Positions 33,913 to 43,306 of a DNA stretch of 64,000 bases are shown piece by piece. The position numbers and the translations under genes are program-made. The notes below the pieces were generated by a model. It was not told the DNA's origin. It searched no databases and was given only the letters and a program-made list of their open reading frames with translations. This DNA comes from UBA12202 sp002691725 (lineage in GTDB: Bacteria > Pseudomonadota > Alphaproteobacteria > Puniceispirillales > UBA1172): NCBI GenBank assembly GCA_965660675.1, contig CBFIAU010000007.1, positions 1 through 64,000 on the forward strand, given 5' to 3'. Every line of letters starts with the position of its first letter. The stretch's first letter is position 1.

Positions 33913-36900
33913 ATGGAAGGTGATATTCAATTTCCAAATGCATATAAGGGTGAGGGTGATACCGCCCCGTCATCTGCTGTGCCGCCAATATCCCTAAATG
34001 ATAAATACAATCTTACCTGTGACAGCGTCTTTCTGACAGGGACGCAAGCGATTATCCGTCTTTGCCTGATCCAGGCCAAACGTGACCGCATGATGGGGCT
34101 GAACACCTCTGGCTATGTGACGGGGTATCGCGGCTCACCACTCGGCGGACTTGATCTGCAATTTGCCGCCGCCAGCGCGCATCTTGATCAAGCAGGTATC
34201 CTGTTTCAGCCTGCTCTTAACGAAGACCTTGCGGCCACCGCTATCTGGGGGTCACAGCAGGCAAGTATTCGTGGTGAGGGAACAAAAGACGGGGTTTTTG
34301 CGCTTTGGTATGGCAAGGGACCTGGCGTTGATCGGTCAGGCGATGCCTTGCGCCATGGCAATCTTGCGGGCAGTGCCGCTAAGGGCGGCGTCCTCATGCT
34401 CATGGGCGATGATCATTTCTCAGAAAGTTCCACGACTTGCCATCAAAGTGAATATGCGCTGGTCGATGCGATGATGCCGGTGTTAAATCCCGCCAATATC
34501 GAGGAAATTGTAGCTTATGGCTTACATGGCTGGGCGATGAGCCGGGTTTCTGGCTTGTGGGTAGGGCTTAAATGCGTCAAGGACAATATTGAGAGCAGTG
34601 GCTCTGTTCATCTACCCGCCGATCAGCCAGCTCCGATATGTCCTGATATCAATCTGCCCAAAGGCGGCGTTAATATTCGGGCAGCTGACGACCGTCATGA
34701 TCAGGAGCGGCGGCTTCATCGCTACAAGCTTGATGCGGCGCAGGCTTACGCCAGAGCAAATCATCTTGATCAAATCATCTGGAAAGGCGGCAAGACGCCG
34801 AAAACAGGAATTATCAGCACTGGCAAAAGCTGGATGGATACCCAATCTGCGCTAGCCCTGCTTGAGTTGGATGAGGCGCGGGCGGCTAAACTAAACCTCG
34901 CCACTTATAAAGTCGGCATGGTATGGCCGCTTGAGCCGCAACAGCTAAAGCGCTTTGCCCTTGGCCTTGATAAACTGATCATTATTGAGGAAAAGCGCGG
35001 CTTAATTGAGACGCAGGCGCGTGACATTCTCTATGGCCATAAAGATGCCCCTGCTATTATTGGCAAAAAGGATGAGGATGGTGATGTGCTGTTTCCTGCT
35101 GATGGCGTGCTTGATTCGGTGTTAATTGCCCGTCATCTAGCCCCACGGTTAATGGATGATGAAATCGCAGGACGCGCCTTTCCAGCGCATGATTTGCGGC
35201 CTTTAGATGTTGCCCGTACCCCCTATTTCTGCGCTGGCTGTCCTCATAACAGCTCAACTGTTCTGCCTGAAGGCGCGCGCGGATATGCCGGTATCGGTTG
35301 CCATTGGATGAGCCAGATGATGGAGCGGTCTAGCGACGGCTTCACCCAGATGGGTGGCGAGGGTGCGAACTGGATTGGTGAGGCGCCGTTTTCACAGCGC
35401 AACCACATATTTCAGAACCTTGGCGATGGCACCTATAATCATTCTGGCCTCATGGCGGTCCGCGCGGCTATCGCAGCAAACGTCAATATGACCTATAAAA
35501 TTCTTTATAATGATGCCGTTGCCATGACCGGTGGGCAGATGCATGAAGGCGGTTTATCACCGAGCCGGATTGCCGCCGAATTGCTCGCCGCCGGCATTTC
35601 TCAAGTCAAGATTGTGACCGATCAGCCAAAGCAGTTTGATCCCACAGGATTACCCGCCGGCATCAGGATATATGCGCGTGATGAGCTTCAATCCGTTCAG
35701 CGTGAACTTGCAAAAGTACAAGGGGTGACAGCGCTGATTTATGTTCAGACCTGCGCGACAGAAAACCGTCGCCGCCGTAAGCGCGGACTTGTCGCTGATC
35801 CGCCACGTCGGGTGATGATCAATCCCGATGTTTGCGAAGGTTGCGGCGATTGCGGCGTGCAATCGAACTGTGTTGCGATCCTGCCGCTTCAGACATCTCT
35901 TGGCACAAAACGGACAATCGATCAATCTGCCTGTAACAAGGATATATCCTGCCTCAAAGGGTTCTGCCCTAGCTTTGTTACTATCGAAGGTGGCCAGCTC
36001 CGCAAGCCAAAGACATTTGCTAAAGTTCCAGCCGATTTACCCATGCCCAAACCACGCCTTGACCTTGATCAACCCAGAAGCATCCTGATCACTGGCGTTG
36101 GCGGCACCGGCGTTGTCACCCTTGGGGCATTGCTTGGCATGGCCGCGCATATCGAAGGCAAAGGCGTTGGCTTGATTGACATGGCTGGACTAGCCCAAAA
36201 AGGCGGGGCGGTTACAACCCACATCCGTCTTGCCGCCGACTCTGATCAGATCAAGGCAATTCGCATTGCGCCAGGGGCAGCTGATCTCTTGCTTGGCGGC
36301 GATCTTCTCACCAGCGCAGGGCATGAAGCGCTTGGCCTGCTCAACCCGCAAGCGCATATCATCGCCAATTCTTATGAGATGATGACAGGTGACTTTGTCC
36401 GTAACCGTAACTTCTCGCTGCCGTCAGAGCAGATGCATGAGAGGCTTCACCAAGCCGTGCCAGCAGAACATTGCCTTATGGTCAACGCAACCGAAATAGC
36501 CCAGCAGCTGCTTGGTGATACGATTGGCGCTAATCTCTTTCTGCTTGGAGTGGCTTGGCAACGCGGTCTTATCCCGCTTTCCGAAGCAGCGATTATGAAG
36601 GCTATCCAGCTTAATCATATCGCGATTGAGTTCAATATAGCGGCCTTTGGCTGGGGGCGGGCTTATGCGGTTAACCCTGCCCTGCTTGATATCAAGAATG
36701 ATAAGAGCCAAGACGCAGACACTGCTGAGGATATTATCAAAGATCGTGCCAGCCGTCTTATCAGCTATCAGAATAAGGCTTATGCAAAGGATTATGAGGA
36801 GTTTATGCGATTAGTTCGTGTTGCAGATATTGATCCTTTAAAGCCTTTGACCAAAGCGGTAGCGCGTCAACTCTATAAGCTCATGGCCGTTAAGGATGAA

Positions 36901-37350
36901 TATGAAGTGGCCAGACTGCTTTCTAGTTCTGACTTCATGCAATCTGTTTCTGATCAGTTCGAAGGTAAGTATCGCGTCGTCCACCATCTTGCCCCACCTT
37001 TTTTGAGCCGCGTTGATGCTGGCACTGGCCGCCCCAGAAAAAGACGCTTTGGGGGATGGATACGGCCAGTTCTCAAATTGCTTGCTAATGGCAAACACCT
37101 GCGGGGCAGCTGGGCTGATGTCTTTGGATATACCGCAGAACGACGCATGGAACATGCCCTTATGACCGAATATCAGGCCATGATTAGGGCAGTTATGGCC
37201 AGATTAAATGAAGCAAATTACAGCATTGCCATTGATCTAGCCGAACTGCCAGATCAGATACGCGGCTTTGGTCCGGTTAAAGAAGATGCTGTTAAATCCG
37301 CCAAGATCAAAGAAGCGAGTTTATTAGAGGAATTTAATAAATCTGTTTAG
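33913..37350 (+). CDS. indolepyruvate ferredoxin oxidoreductase, fused subunits
   Basis: 1145 residues, the length of the single-chain alphaproteobacterial enzyme. The N-terminal part is a pyruvate:ferredoxin-like pyrimidine-binding region (GYVTGYRGSPLGGLD, about 61-75). The middle ThDP-binding domain has CAGCPHNSS and GDGTYNHSG. A ferredoxin-like motif has C641, C644, C647 and C653 followed by CNKDISCLKGFCPSF. The C-terminal part has GVGGTGVVTLGALLG (gamma-type domain). It oxidatively decarboxylates aryl 2-oxo acids from aromatic amino acids to acyl-CoA, reducing ferredoxin. GGAGGGG precedes the ATG. Confidence 0.9.
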   Translation: MEGDIQFPNAYKGEGDTAPSSAVPPISLNDKYNLTCDSVFLTGTQAIIRLCLIQAKRDRMMGLNTSGYVTGYRGSPLGGLDLQFAAASAHLDQAGILFQPALNEDLAATAIWGSQQASIRGEGTKDGVFALWYGKGPGVDRSGDALRHGNLAGSAAKGGVLMLMGDDHFSESSTTCHQSEYALVDAMMPVLNPANIEEIVAYGLHGWAMSRVSGLWVGLKCVKDNIESSGSVHLPADQPAPICPDINLPKGGVNIRAADDRHDQERRLHRYKLDAAQAYARANHLDQIIWKGGKTPKTGIISTGKSWMDTQSALALLELDEARAAKLNLATYKVGMVWPLEPQQLKRFALGLDKLIIIEEKRGLIETQARDILYGHKDAPAIIGKKDEDGDVLFPADGVLDSVLIARHLAPRLMDDEIAGRAFPAHDLRPLDVARTPYFCAGCPHNSSTVLPEGARGYAGIGCHWMSQMMERSSDGFTQMGGEGANWIGEAPFSQRNHIFQNLGDGTYNHSGLMAVRAAIAANVNMTYKILYNDAVAMTGGQMHEGGLSPSRIAAELLAAGISQVKIVTDQPKQFDPTGLPAGIRIYARDELQSVQRELAKVQGVTALIYVQTCATENRRRRKRGLVADPPRRVMINPDVCEGCGDCGVQSNCVAILPLQTSLGTKRTIDQSACNKDISCLKGFCPSFVTIEGGQLRKPKTFAKVPADLPMPKPRLDLDQPRSILITGVGGTGVVTLGALLGMAAHIEGKGVGLIDMAGLAQKGGAVTTHIRLAADSDQIKAIRIAPGAADLLLGGDLLTSAGHEALGLLNPQAHIIANSYEMMTGDFVRNRNFSLPSEQMHERLHQAVPAEHCLMVNATEIAQQLLGDTIGANLFLLGVAWQRGLIPLSEAAIMKAIQLNHIAIEFNIAAFGWGRAYAVNPALLDIKNDKSQDADTAEDIIKDRASRLISYQNKAYAKDYEEFMRLVRVADIDPLKPLTKAVARQLYKLMAVKDEYEVARLLSSSDFMQSVSDQFEGKYRVVHHLAPPFLSRVDAGTGRPRKRRFGGWIRPVLKLLANGKHLRGSWADVFGYTAERRMEHALMTEYQAMIRAVMARLNEANYSIAIDLAELPDQIRGFGPVKEDAVKSAKIKEASLLEEFNKSV

Positions 37351-37557
37351 GCGAATGCCTCAGATAGGGTGAAGCGCTTTCGCTATCCCAAAATATTTTT
37401 CAAATATCTAAACAAAATCTGATCTGCCCAAATCCAATCAAAACCATAACAATGTTTTCAATATTCTGTACATGAAAAATAAATTAGTACATGCTAATAT
37501 ATAGGCTGGCAAAAATGTGTTCGGCCTATTTTGGATTTTCATAATCAGGGAAAGGAA

Positions 37558-37881
37558 ATGACTATGGCAATAGTAGTAAAAGGCGAAATAACGATTACCA
37601 AGGGTTTTGATACATGGAAGGCGATGGTGAAGAAAAACAAAGACCGTATGGATGAGATGGGCATGGTAATGCTGTTTGCGGGTGTCCAAAAAGATGACCC
37701 GACAAAACTTCACGCCATTATGAAATTTCCAAATATGGAAGCATTTCAGGCATTCGGTTCTAACGAAGAATTAACAGAAGAACGACGCAAAGCTGGCGCA
37801 GTTGTTGAATCCGGGGTGATGACCATGATTTCAGATGATGCGTTTTTCACCAACTTCCCTGATCCATTTATCAAGGATTAA
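37558..37881 (+). CDS. small DUF3764-like protein
   Basis: 107 residues starting MTMAIVVKGEITITKGFDTW. AGGG lies 8 nt before the ATG at 37558; an in-frame ATG at 37564 is nearly as good. The strand-helix pattern, FDTWKAM and the repeated methionines resemble the small protein at 378-638. It probably has a dimeric alpha/beta barrel fold of unknown role. A strong hairpin follows. Confidence 0.55.
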   Translation: MTMAIVVKGEITITKGFDTWKAMVKKNKDRMDEMGMVMLFAGVQKDDPTKLHAIMKFPNMEAFQAFGSNEELTEERRKAGAVVESGVMTMISDDAFFTNFPDPFIKD

Positions 37882-37906
37882 TCATCATTAATCATCATTA
37901 TTGATT

Positions 37907-37935
37907 GAGCCTGGCGCTCTTTCTCCGCCAGGCTC
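37907..37935. terminator. perfect 10-bp hairpin
   Basis: GAGCCTGGCG and CGCCAGGCTC enclose a 9-nt loop. It lies between convergent genes and is followed by three GGCTCTCAA repeats but no T run. Confidence 0.6.
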
Positions 37936-37988
37936 TCAATTGGGCTCTCAATAAGGCTCTCAACCTCAGCCAACCAAAGCGTCAGGTT

Positions 37989-38417
37989 TTATTCTTCTAA
38001 CAGATCACCTGAGCCGCCTAAATCGGCTGGAAAATCTTTGAACTTGGGAAGCCCATCTTTAATCGGTAAGATGCTGTTTCCATAATTCACATGGAATGAT
38101 GGTGCAAATTTAAAATCTTTCAAAATCGAGCCATACACATCTATAAGTCCATAAGTTGAGCTATGATCGACAAAGACATGGCCGCCACATTCGACACACC
38201 ATTTACGGTCATGGCCTTCCACTTTTGCGTAACTGCCTAAACTGTCTTGGCCTTTTGTCACCTTAAAATTATCTGGCGCCCATAAGCACGCTCCGGTCAC
38301 TGGTGCTGCTGACCATCCCCGACAAATTGTACAATGACAGACGGCCATCGCAGCAGGTTCACCCATTACTTCTACCTCAACTGCTCCACAGGAACACCCT
38401 CCAGTATAATTTGCCAT
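37989..38417 (-). CDS. GFA / CENP-V family zinc protein
   Basis: 142 residues from the ATG at 38417, with GGAG 9 nt upstream; an ATG 15 nt further out overlaps that site. Zinc-binding cysteines lie at 8 and 10 (GGCSCG), 27, 29 and 32 (VCHCTICRGW), and 74 and 77 (WCVECGG), the pattern of the GFA (glutathione-dependent formaldehyde-activating) family. The family is broad and most members are uncharacterised. Its place next to a methanethiol oxidase module, which releases formaldehyde, makes a thiol-adduct role attractive but unproven. Confidence 0.75.
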   Translation of the reverse strand: MANYTGGCSCGAVEVEVMGEPAAMAVCHCTICRGWSAAPVTGACLWAPDNFKVTKGQDSLGSYAKVEGHDRKWCVECGGHVFVDHSSTYGLIDVYGSILKDFKFAPSFHVNYGNSILPIKDGLPKFKDFPADLGGSGDLLEE

Positions 38418-38559
38418 TTTAACATTCTCCAAGTTTAGCTAAAAAATTCTAAATACATTAAATCATTAATATTAGTGTTTGTTAATAAATAAAGATCAAA
38501 CTGACCAATAAATGTTTTTAAGACAGGCATGCTTGCTTAATAATGATGTGCCATCATGG

Positions 38560-39939
38560 CTAGGCACCAAAGAGCTTTCCAGGATTGAGGATATCATCAT
38601 GATCAAGCGCTTTCTTGATCGCAATCATAACATCGACAGCCGGCCCCATCTCTTTCCGCAAATAGGCGATCTTGCCTTGACCAATGCCATGCTCACCTGT
38701 GCAGGTGCCGCCCATGGTTATTGCCCGTTCAGAAAGCCTTTCTGAAAACCCTTTGATCTTTGCCCAAGTCTCAGCATCATCGGGGAGAGCCATTGGCAGA
38801 GTATGGAAATTGCCATCCCCGACATGGCCAACAATCGGCGCAATTATACCTGTTGCCTCAATATCACGGCGGGTTTCCTCAACGCATTCTGCCAGCCGTG
38901 AGATCGGCACACAAACATCAGTGGAAATCCCCTGCCCGCCAGGCAGCAGTGCCATCGCCGCCCAGAAAGCGTCATGACGCGCTTTCCAGAGCTTTGCCCG
39001 TTCTTCGGGATCAGTAGTCCATTGAAAACTATGCGGGGTATATTCAGATGATATCTCACCAAACATCTCGGACTGCTCTCGGACGCTACTTTCGGTGCCG
39101 TGAAACTCTACCAACAACAGGGTTTCTTCAGGCAGATCAAGCCCCGAATACTGATTACAGGCTTGAACCTGAACCGCGTCAAGCAGCTCCATCCTGGCGA
39201 CAGGAATACCATATTGGATCGTTGTAATGACAGCATTGCAGGCCGCCTCAATGCTTGGGAAAGAGCAAATGCCGCCAGCGATAGTCTCAGGGATACCATG
39301 CAGCTTTACCGTCAGCTCGGTGATGATCCCAAGCGTCCCTTCTGAGCCGATAAGCAGCCGCGTTAGGTCATATCCTGCTGATGATTTCTTGGCTCGACTG
39401 CCAGTGCGAATAACCGTGCCGTCCGCCATCACCGCTTCAAGTGCGATAATATTGTCTTTCATTGTCCCGTAACGCACCGCGTTTGTGCCTGATGCGCGCG
39501 TTGCCGCCATCCCGCCAAGGCTGGCATTAGCACCCGGATCAATCGGGAAAAATAGCCCCTTATCGCGGAGATGAGTATTAAGCGCCTCGCGCGTCACCCC
39601 CGGCTGAACCACGGCATTAAGGTCTTCTTCATGCACCGCCAAGACCTTATCCATGGCATTCATATCAATCGAAACCCCGCCCTTTGGTGCGTTCACATGG
39701 CCTTCGAGTGATGAGCCGATGCCAAAGGGGATAATCGGGCAGGTATACTCCTGACAGATTGATACCACCGCCGCCACTTCTTCGGTTGAATGGGCAAAGA
39801 CGACGGCATCTGGCAGCTCACTGCTGATTTGTGTTGTTGTGTGGCTATGATGCTGGCGGACGCTTGCCGCCATTGACAGCCGGTCACCAAACCGTTGTTT
39901 GAGGATATTGATCGCGGTTTCAATGTTAGGGCTGGTCAT
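38560..39939 (-). CDS. FAD-linked D-2-hydroxy acid dehydrogenase (GlcD/D-LDH type)
   Basis: 459 residues. The PCMH-type FAD domain shows IIPFGIGSSLEGHVNAP (about 67-83), QPGVTREALN, DPGANASLGGMAATRASGTNAVRYG and LLIGSEGTLGIITELTVKL. The C-terminal half has GHVGDGNFH and a final GEHGIGQGK..LDHDDILNPGK. It oxidises D-lactate, glycolate or a similar D-2-hydroxy acid, passing electrons to cytochrome or quinone. It is the last of a minus-strand series behind the CoA-binding protein and the second mtoX module. Confidence 0.85.
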   Translation of the reverse strand: MTSPNIETAINILKQRFGDRLSMAASVRQHHSHTTTQISSELPDAVVFAHSTEEVAAVVSICQEYTCPIIPFGIGSSLEGHVNAPKGGVSIDMNAMDKVLAVHEEDLNAVVQPGVTREALNTHLRDKGLFFPIDPGANASLGGMAATRASGTNAVRYGTMKDNIIALEAVMADGTVIRTGSRAKKSSAGYDLTRLLIGSEGTLGIITELTVKLHGIPETIAGGICSFPSIEAACNAVITTIQYGIPVARMELLDAVQVQACNQYSGLDLPEETLLLVEFHGTESSVREQSEMFGEISSEYTPHSFQWTTDPEERAKLWKARHDAFWAAMALLPGGQGISTDVCVPISRLAECVEETRRDIEATGIIAPIVGHVGDGNFHTLPMALPDDAETWAKIKGFSERLSERAITMGGTCTGEHGIGQGKIAYLRKEMGPAVDVMIAIKKALDHDDILNPGKLFGA

Positions 39940-39987
39940 ATCCGGTCTTGGCCTTCCAAGGTAAAGGTGGTGATGTTCTGCTAGTCA

Positions 39988-40446
39988 TCAGATTTTGAGA
40001 TCGAGGCGCGGCTTCCAGAACGGGCGGAACAGCTCAATCTTGGGGCAGCGGTTCATCACGACTTTCAGCCCAGCATCTTCGGCCAGACGTGCCGCATCAA
40101 GATTAAACACACCTATCTGACCCCATAGCACTTTGGCGTCAATGGCAATGGCTTCCTCAGCGATGCCGTACAGGTCCTCAGGCTTGCGAAAGACTTGCAC
40201 CATATCAACAGGCCGATCAATAGCGGCAAGATCAGGATATACTTTCAAGCCTCTGATGTCTTCAAGTCCAGGTCGTGGATTGATCGGGATCATGTCATAT
40301 CCGGTTTCATGCAAAACCCGCAAGACGCCATAACTAAACTTGGTTTTATCAGGGCTTGCCCCGACCATAGCAATCGTCTTTACGGATGACAGAATATCCT
40401 GAAGATAATCATCATTATAAGGTTCATCATGGTTCATATAAGCCAT
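39988..40446 (-). CDS. CoA-binding domain protein (YccU-like)
   Basis: 152 residues forming a single Rossmann CoA-binding domain, as in the succinyl-CoA synthetase alpha subunit N-terminus. Signatures are IAMVGASPDKTKFSYGVLR (about 21-39), PINPRPG, DMVQVFRKPED and LWGQIGVFN. Stand-alone members bind CoA in vitro, role unknown. It starts 2 nt after the ferredoxin stop with AGAGGA upstream, so it belongs to the second mtoX operon. Confidence 0.8.
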   Translation of the reverse strand: MAYMNHDEPYNDDYLQDILSSVKTIAMVGASPDKTKFSYGVLRVLHETGYDMIPINPRPGLEDIRGLKVYPDLAAIDRPVDMVQVFRKPEDLYGIAEEAIAIDAKVLWGQIGVFNLDAARLAEDAGLKVVMNRCPKIELFRPFWKPRLDLKI

Positions 40447-40448
40447 TA

Positions 40449-40847
40449 TTATAAATCCTCTGATATCTTTGACCCCGATTTTTGGGGCTTTTCGGGGGAT
40501 GTTGCAATATCCGCCTTTAACTCATGTGGTTCAAGCGGGTTAAGAAACGGGTTGCGATAAAGCTTGTCATGGCTTTCCACGCCAATGGCAAAGGTACAGT
40601 CCGTTTTTGCTCTGGCCACGCACAGAATAACATAACCATCATTAATCTGTCGGTTGTTTAATGCCACCTGCGCCCTCTGATCGACCTCACCCGAAATCAG
40701 CTTGGCCGCACAGGTGATGCAGCCGCCATAGCGACATCCATAAGGCAAATCCACTCCCTGCTCACGCAACTCATCGAGAAGCGGCTTGCGGCCACGAACC
40801 TCATAAGTGGCATTATCGCGATTAGAAATGGTGATAGTTTTTGTCAT
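40449..40847 (-). CDS. plant-type [2Fe-2S] ferredoxin (module 2)
   Basis: 132 residues with C38, C43, C46 and C76 (YGCRYGGCITC, then VILCVARA) as cluster ligands. It is a paralogue of the ferredoxin at 1942-2319, sharing YGGCITCAA, the N-R-Q segment and the C-terminal GVESHDKLYRNPF block. Its ATG overlaps the mtoX2 stop by 4 nt (ATGA, 40844-40847), so the two are translationally coupled. It is the likely electron partner of the second methanethiol oxidase or of another operon enzyme. Confidence 0.85.
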   Translation of the reverse strand: MTKTITISNRDNATYEVRGRKPLLDELREQGVDLPYGCRYGGCITCAAKLISGEVDQRAQVALNNRQINDGYVILCVARAKTDCTFAIGVESHDKLYRNPFLNPLEPHELKADIATSPEKPQKSGSKISEDL

Positions 40848-42193
40848 AGCCAGATATCACTTGTGCAATCGCCGCCGGGATAGCGCATCTCATGACAGCG
40901 GCTTGGGCCGTTTGGCTCATTCCCAAAATTGACCATAAAATCAGGGTTAATCGACATCCCACCATTAACAGGGTCGCAATCTATCATCACCATCACGCCG
41001 CCTTGTTGCCTAATCTCAGGATAAAATTGATTATCCCAAGTGCTGAATAAAGACGTTGTCACATAAAGCCGCTTGCCATCAAGTGATAACTGAAACATCT
41101 GCGGGCCGCCTGCCATCTCAACGCCATTGACCTCTGGCGCGCGCCCCAACAGACCACCCATCCAGACTTGGCCAGTTAATTTAGGATTATGCGGATCAGA
41201 AATATCATATTGCCGCATATCCCCATGCAACCAGTTATTGAGATAGAGATATTTGTCATCCATAGAAACCAGAATAGCTGACATCACCCCCGGTACAGGA
41301 ATTGGCCATTCAGGGTGCGGCTCATTCTCGACATCAATAATCTTCTCCCACTGCCATTTGCCAGCATCATCTTTCCACCAATGAATCACATTTGTGCTAA
41401 GCGCTGCCCCACAAAATCCATGAGTGCTGTCAGGGTTGTGATGAAACTTTACCTCAAGGGGAACCAGCCCATCCTCACCAAGATACATTGTCTCGATGGG
41501 CTCACGTTTTTCAAAATCCCAGAAATGCAGCTCCCGCCCATATTTCAGATGACCGACTTCTTCTAAATCAAAGCCCGGCATGAACGTGTTTGGTGCCGCC
41601 CATTCCGAAGACACCATGACGTTATGTCGAGGCTGATACCAAAAATCATAGCCAAACTTAATATTGCCCATAGAGTTTTCCCAGCGGCCAAGAATATTGA
41701 AATCCTTATCCATATGAAGATAGCCGCCCGGCGCCTCGCCCTTGGCGTTGCCGAGGAAAGAGATGATAATCTCACTGCCTAAGCAATGCACCGTATGCGG
41801 CCCAGAAAGATCAGTCTTTGATTTAATCTCACTGCCATCAACAATTTTATGAAGCCGTGGTGCGCGTGGGTCGGTTGCGGTATCAACAATGTGCAGATTG
41901 TTTGAGCGGACGCCCGGCAGGATCAGATATTTGCGCGACATGCTGGCATCATCATGACAAGACGAACAGGCATTCCAGCCCATATGATGAAGCTCATCGC
42001 CAATCCCCGGCATCTCTAGCCGATGGATGACTTGCGAATAGGTCGGGCTTTCGGGATCAACATCAATGGTCGCCAGATAATCTGGCTTTTGAATACCAGT
42101 GCCAGTATAAATCGCGATCGTATAGAGCAGCTTTTCCTGAGGTGCCTCTATCGCTTTTGCTGGACTTGAATACCCTGGCCCGCAACATTCCAT
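40844..42193 (-). CDS. mtoX: methanethiol oxidase / SBP56 selenium-binding family (copy 2)
   Basis: 449 residues. It carries the same family blocks as copy 1: MECCGPGYSSP, DELHHMGWNACSSC, YDFWYQPRHN, FHHNPDSTHGF, WLHGDMRQYDISDP, LFSTWDNQFYP and C-terminal GGDCTSDIWL. The catalytic-type histidines and CSSC pair are kept in both copies. GAGGAG precedes the ATG. It lies 29 nt behind the CitE-type gene and is coupled to ferredoxin 2. Two active-looking copies suggest different expression conditions or substrates among volatile thiols; the sequence alone cannot choose. Confidence 0.85.
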   Translation of the reverse strand: MECCGPGYSSPAKAIEAPQEKLLYTIAIYTGTGIQKPDYLATIDVDPESPTYSQVIHRLEMPGIGDELHHMGWNACSSCHDDASMSRKYLILPGVRSNNLHIVDTATDPRAPRLHKIVDGSEIKSKTDLSGPHTVHCLGSEIIISFLGNAKGEAPGGYLHMDKDFNILGRWENSMGNIKFGYDFWYQPRHNVMVSSEWAAPNTFMPGFDLEEVGHLKYGRELHFWDFEKREPIETMYLGEDGLVPLEVKFHHNPDSTHGFCGAALSTNVIHWWKDDAGKWQWEKIIDVENEPHPEWPIPVPGVMSAILVSMDDKYLYLNNWLHGDMRQYDISDPHNPKLTGQVWMGGLLGRAPEVNGVEMAGGPQMFQLSLDGKRLYVTTSLFSTWDNQFYPEIRQQGGVMVMIDCDPVNGGMSINPDFMVNFGNEPNGPSRCHEMRYPGGDCTSDIWL

Positions 42194-42222
42194 GACCTAA
42201 TCTCCTCTAAATATTATCCTTA

Positions 42223-43083
42223 CTAAAGACCCATGCGTTCAGCAATAGCCACAATCCGATGCATATCTCTCAGCACTGGCTTTTCTATCAGCTTACCATC
42301 GATAACCACAAGCCCTGTATCAGCCGCCTCAAACTCTGCGATAATCCGGCGCGCACGGGCAATCTTCTCGGCTGAAGGGGTAAATATCTCATTCAATGGC
42401 GCAACCTGCTTAGGGTGGATTGACCCTTTTCCAGCAAAGCCCAGCGCCCTCACCTGTTCAGCGGCAATAAGCATCCCGTCCATATCTTCAAGATCAAGAT
42501 GAGGAGCATCAATCAGATCAAGACCCGCGCTTGCCGCCGCATGAACAACACGCGACCGCGCATAGAGCAAAGGCTCCCATGCGTTTTCTGCGCGCAACTC
42601 TGGCGCCATATCAACAGCACCAAAAAACAGCGCATCTATGCGCGGGCTTGAATGTGCAATCTCATAAGCGGCCTCAAGCCCCTCATTGGTTTCAATGATA
42701 ACGTGAAGACGTGTCATGTGACCGGCCTCAGTCAAGAGCTGATCCAGCATCACCACCTCATCAGGGGTGCGAACCTTTGGCATCATCAGTGCTGGCGGCG
42801 GGGTAGAGGCGGCAAGGATAGCGTTCACATCCTCCAGGCCAAAGCGTTCACGCATGGAATTGATCCGCAGAATACGTTCCACCCCATCATCAGCTTGCGG
42901 TTCAGCAAACATAGCCAATGCCTTTTGCCGCGCCTCGGCTTTATCCTTGGGTGCGATACCGTCCTCAAGCTCAACGCAGACCATATCAACACCGCTTGCC
43001 AGCGCTTTCGGATACATGTCTGGACGTAACCCCGGAACAAAAATGAAGCTGCGTCTTGGACGAATGTTGGAATTGTCTGCCAT
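42223..43083 (-). CDS. CitE/HpcH-type lyase (malyl-CoA lyase-like)
   Basis: 286 residues of the HpcH/HpaI aldolase and citrate lyase beta superfamily. RSFIFVPGLRPDMYPKALASG (about 11-31), CVELEDGIAPKDKAEAR, RINSMRERFG, MMPKVRTPDEV, IIETNEGLEAA, LFFGAVDMAPEL and GKGSIHPKQV are typical. The arginine and the E/D metal ligands are present. It cleaves or forms a CoA thioester such as malyl- or citramalyl-CoA; the precise substrate is unknown. AAGGA sits 9 nt before the ATG. First gene of the mtoX2 series. Confidence 0.8.
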   Translation of the reverse strand: MADNSNIRPRRSFIFVPGLRPDMYPKALASGVDMVCVELEDGIAPKDKAEARQKALAMFAEPQADDGVERILRINSMRERFGLEDVNAILAASTPPPALMMPKVRTPDEVVMLDQLLTEAGHMTRLHVIIETNEGLEAAYEIAHSSPRIDALFFGAVDMAPELRAENAWEPLLYARSRVVHAAASAGLDLIDAPHLDLEDMDGMLIAAEQVRALGFAGKGSIHPKQVAPLNEIFTPSAEKIARARRIIAEFEAADTGLVVIDGKLIEKPVLRDMHRIVAIAERMGL

Positions 43084-43118
43084 TAGTCTTTTCCTTCTCT
43101 CTATTCACTTTTGGTCAA

Positions 43119-43277
43119 TTACATATTTTCAGTACAATTAGGCACAGACTGCACGGCGAGAGCAGCATAATCCGAACCCCCCTGAACAGGCATTATCCTT
43201 ATACTCTGCATGAGCTGATCATAAAATGCTACCGCACAATTCAGATCACTAGTGGTGAGCATAACATTTCCGATCAT
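43119..43277 (-). pseudogene. N-terminal fragment of a VOC/glyoxalase protein
   Basis: 52 residues reading MIGNVMLTTSDLNCAVAFYD, then QLMQ and a GGSDYAALAVQS stretch. This is the first half-module of a vicinal-oxygen-chelate domain (normally about 120-130 residues). The frame stops 35 nt before the next gene, so the rest is gone. It is a remnant between betA and the CitE-type gene. Confidence 0.55.
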
Positions 43278-43306
43278 TGGTTTTTCTTCCTTTCCCATCC
43301 GGCGCT

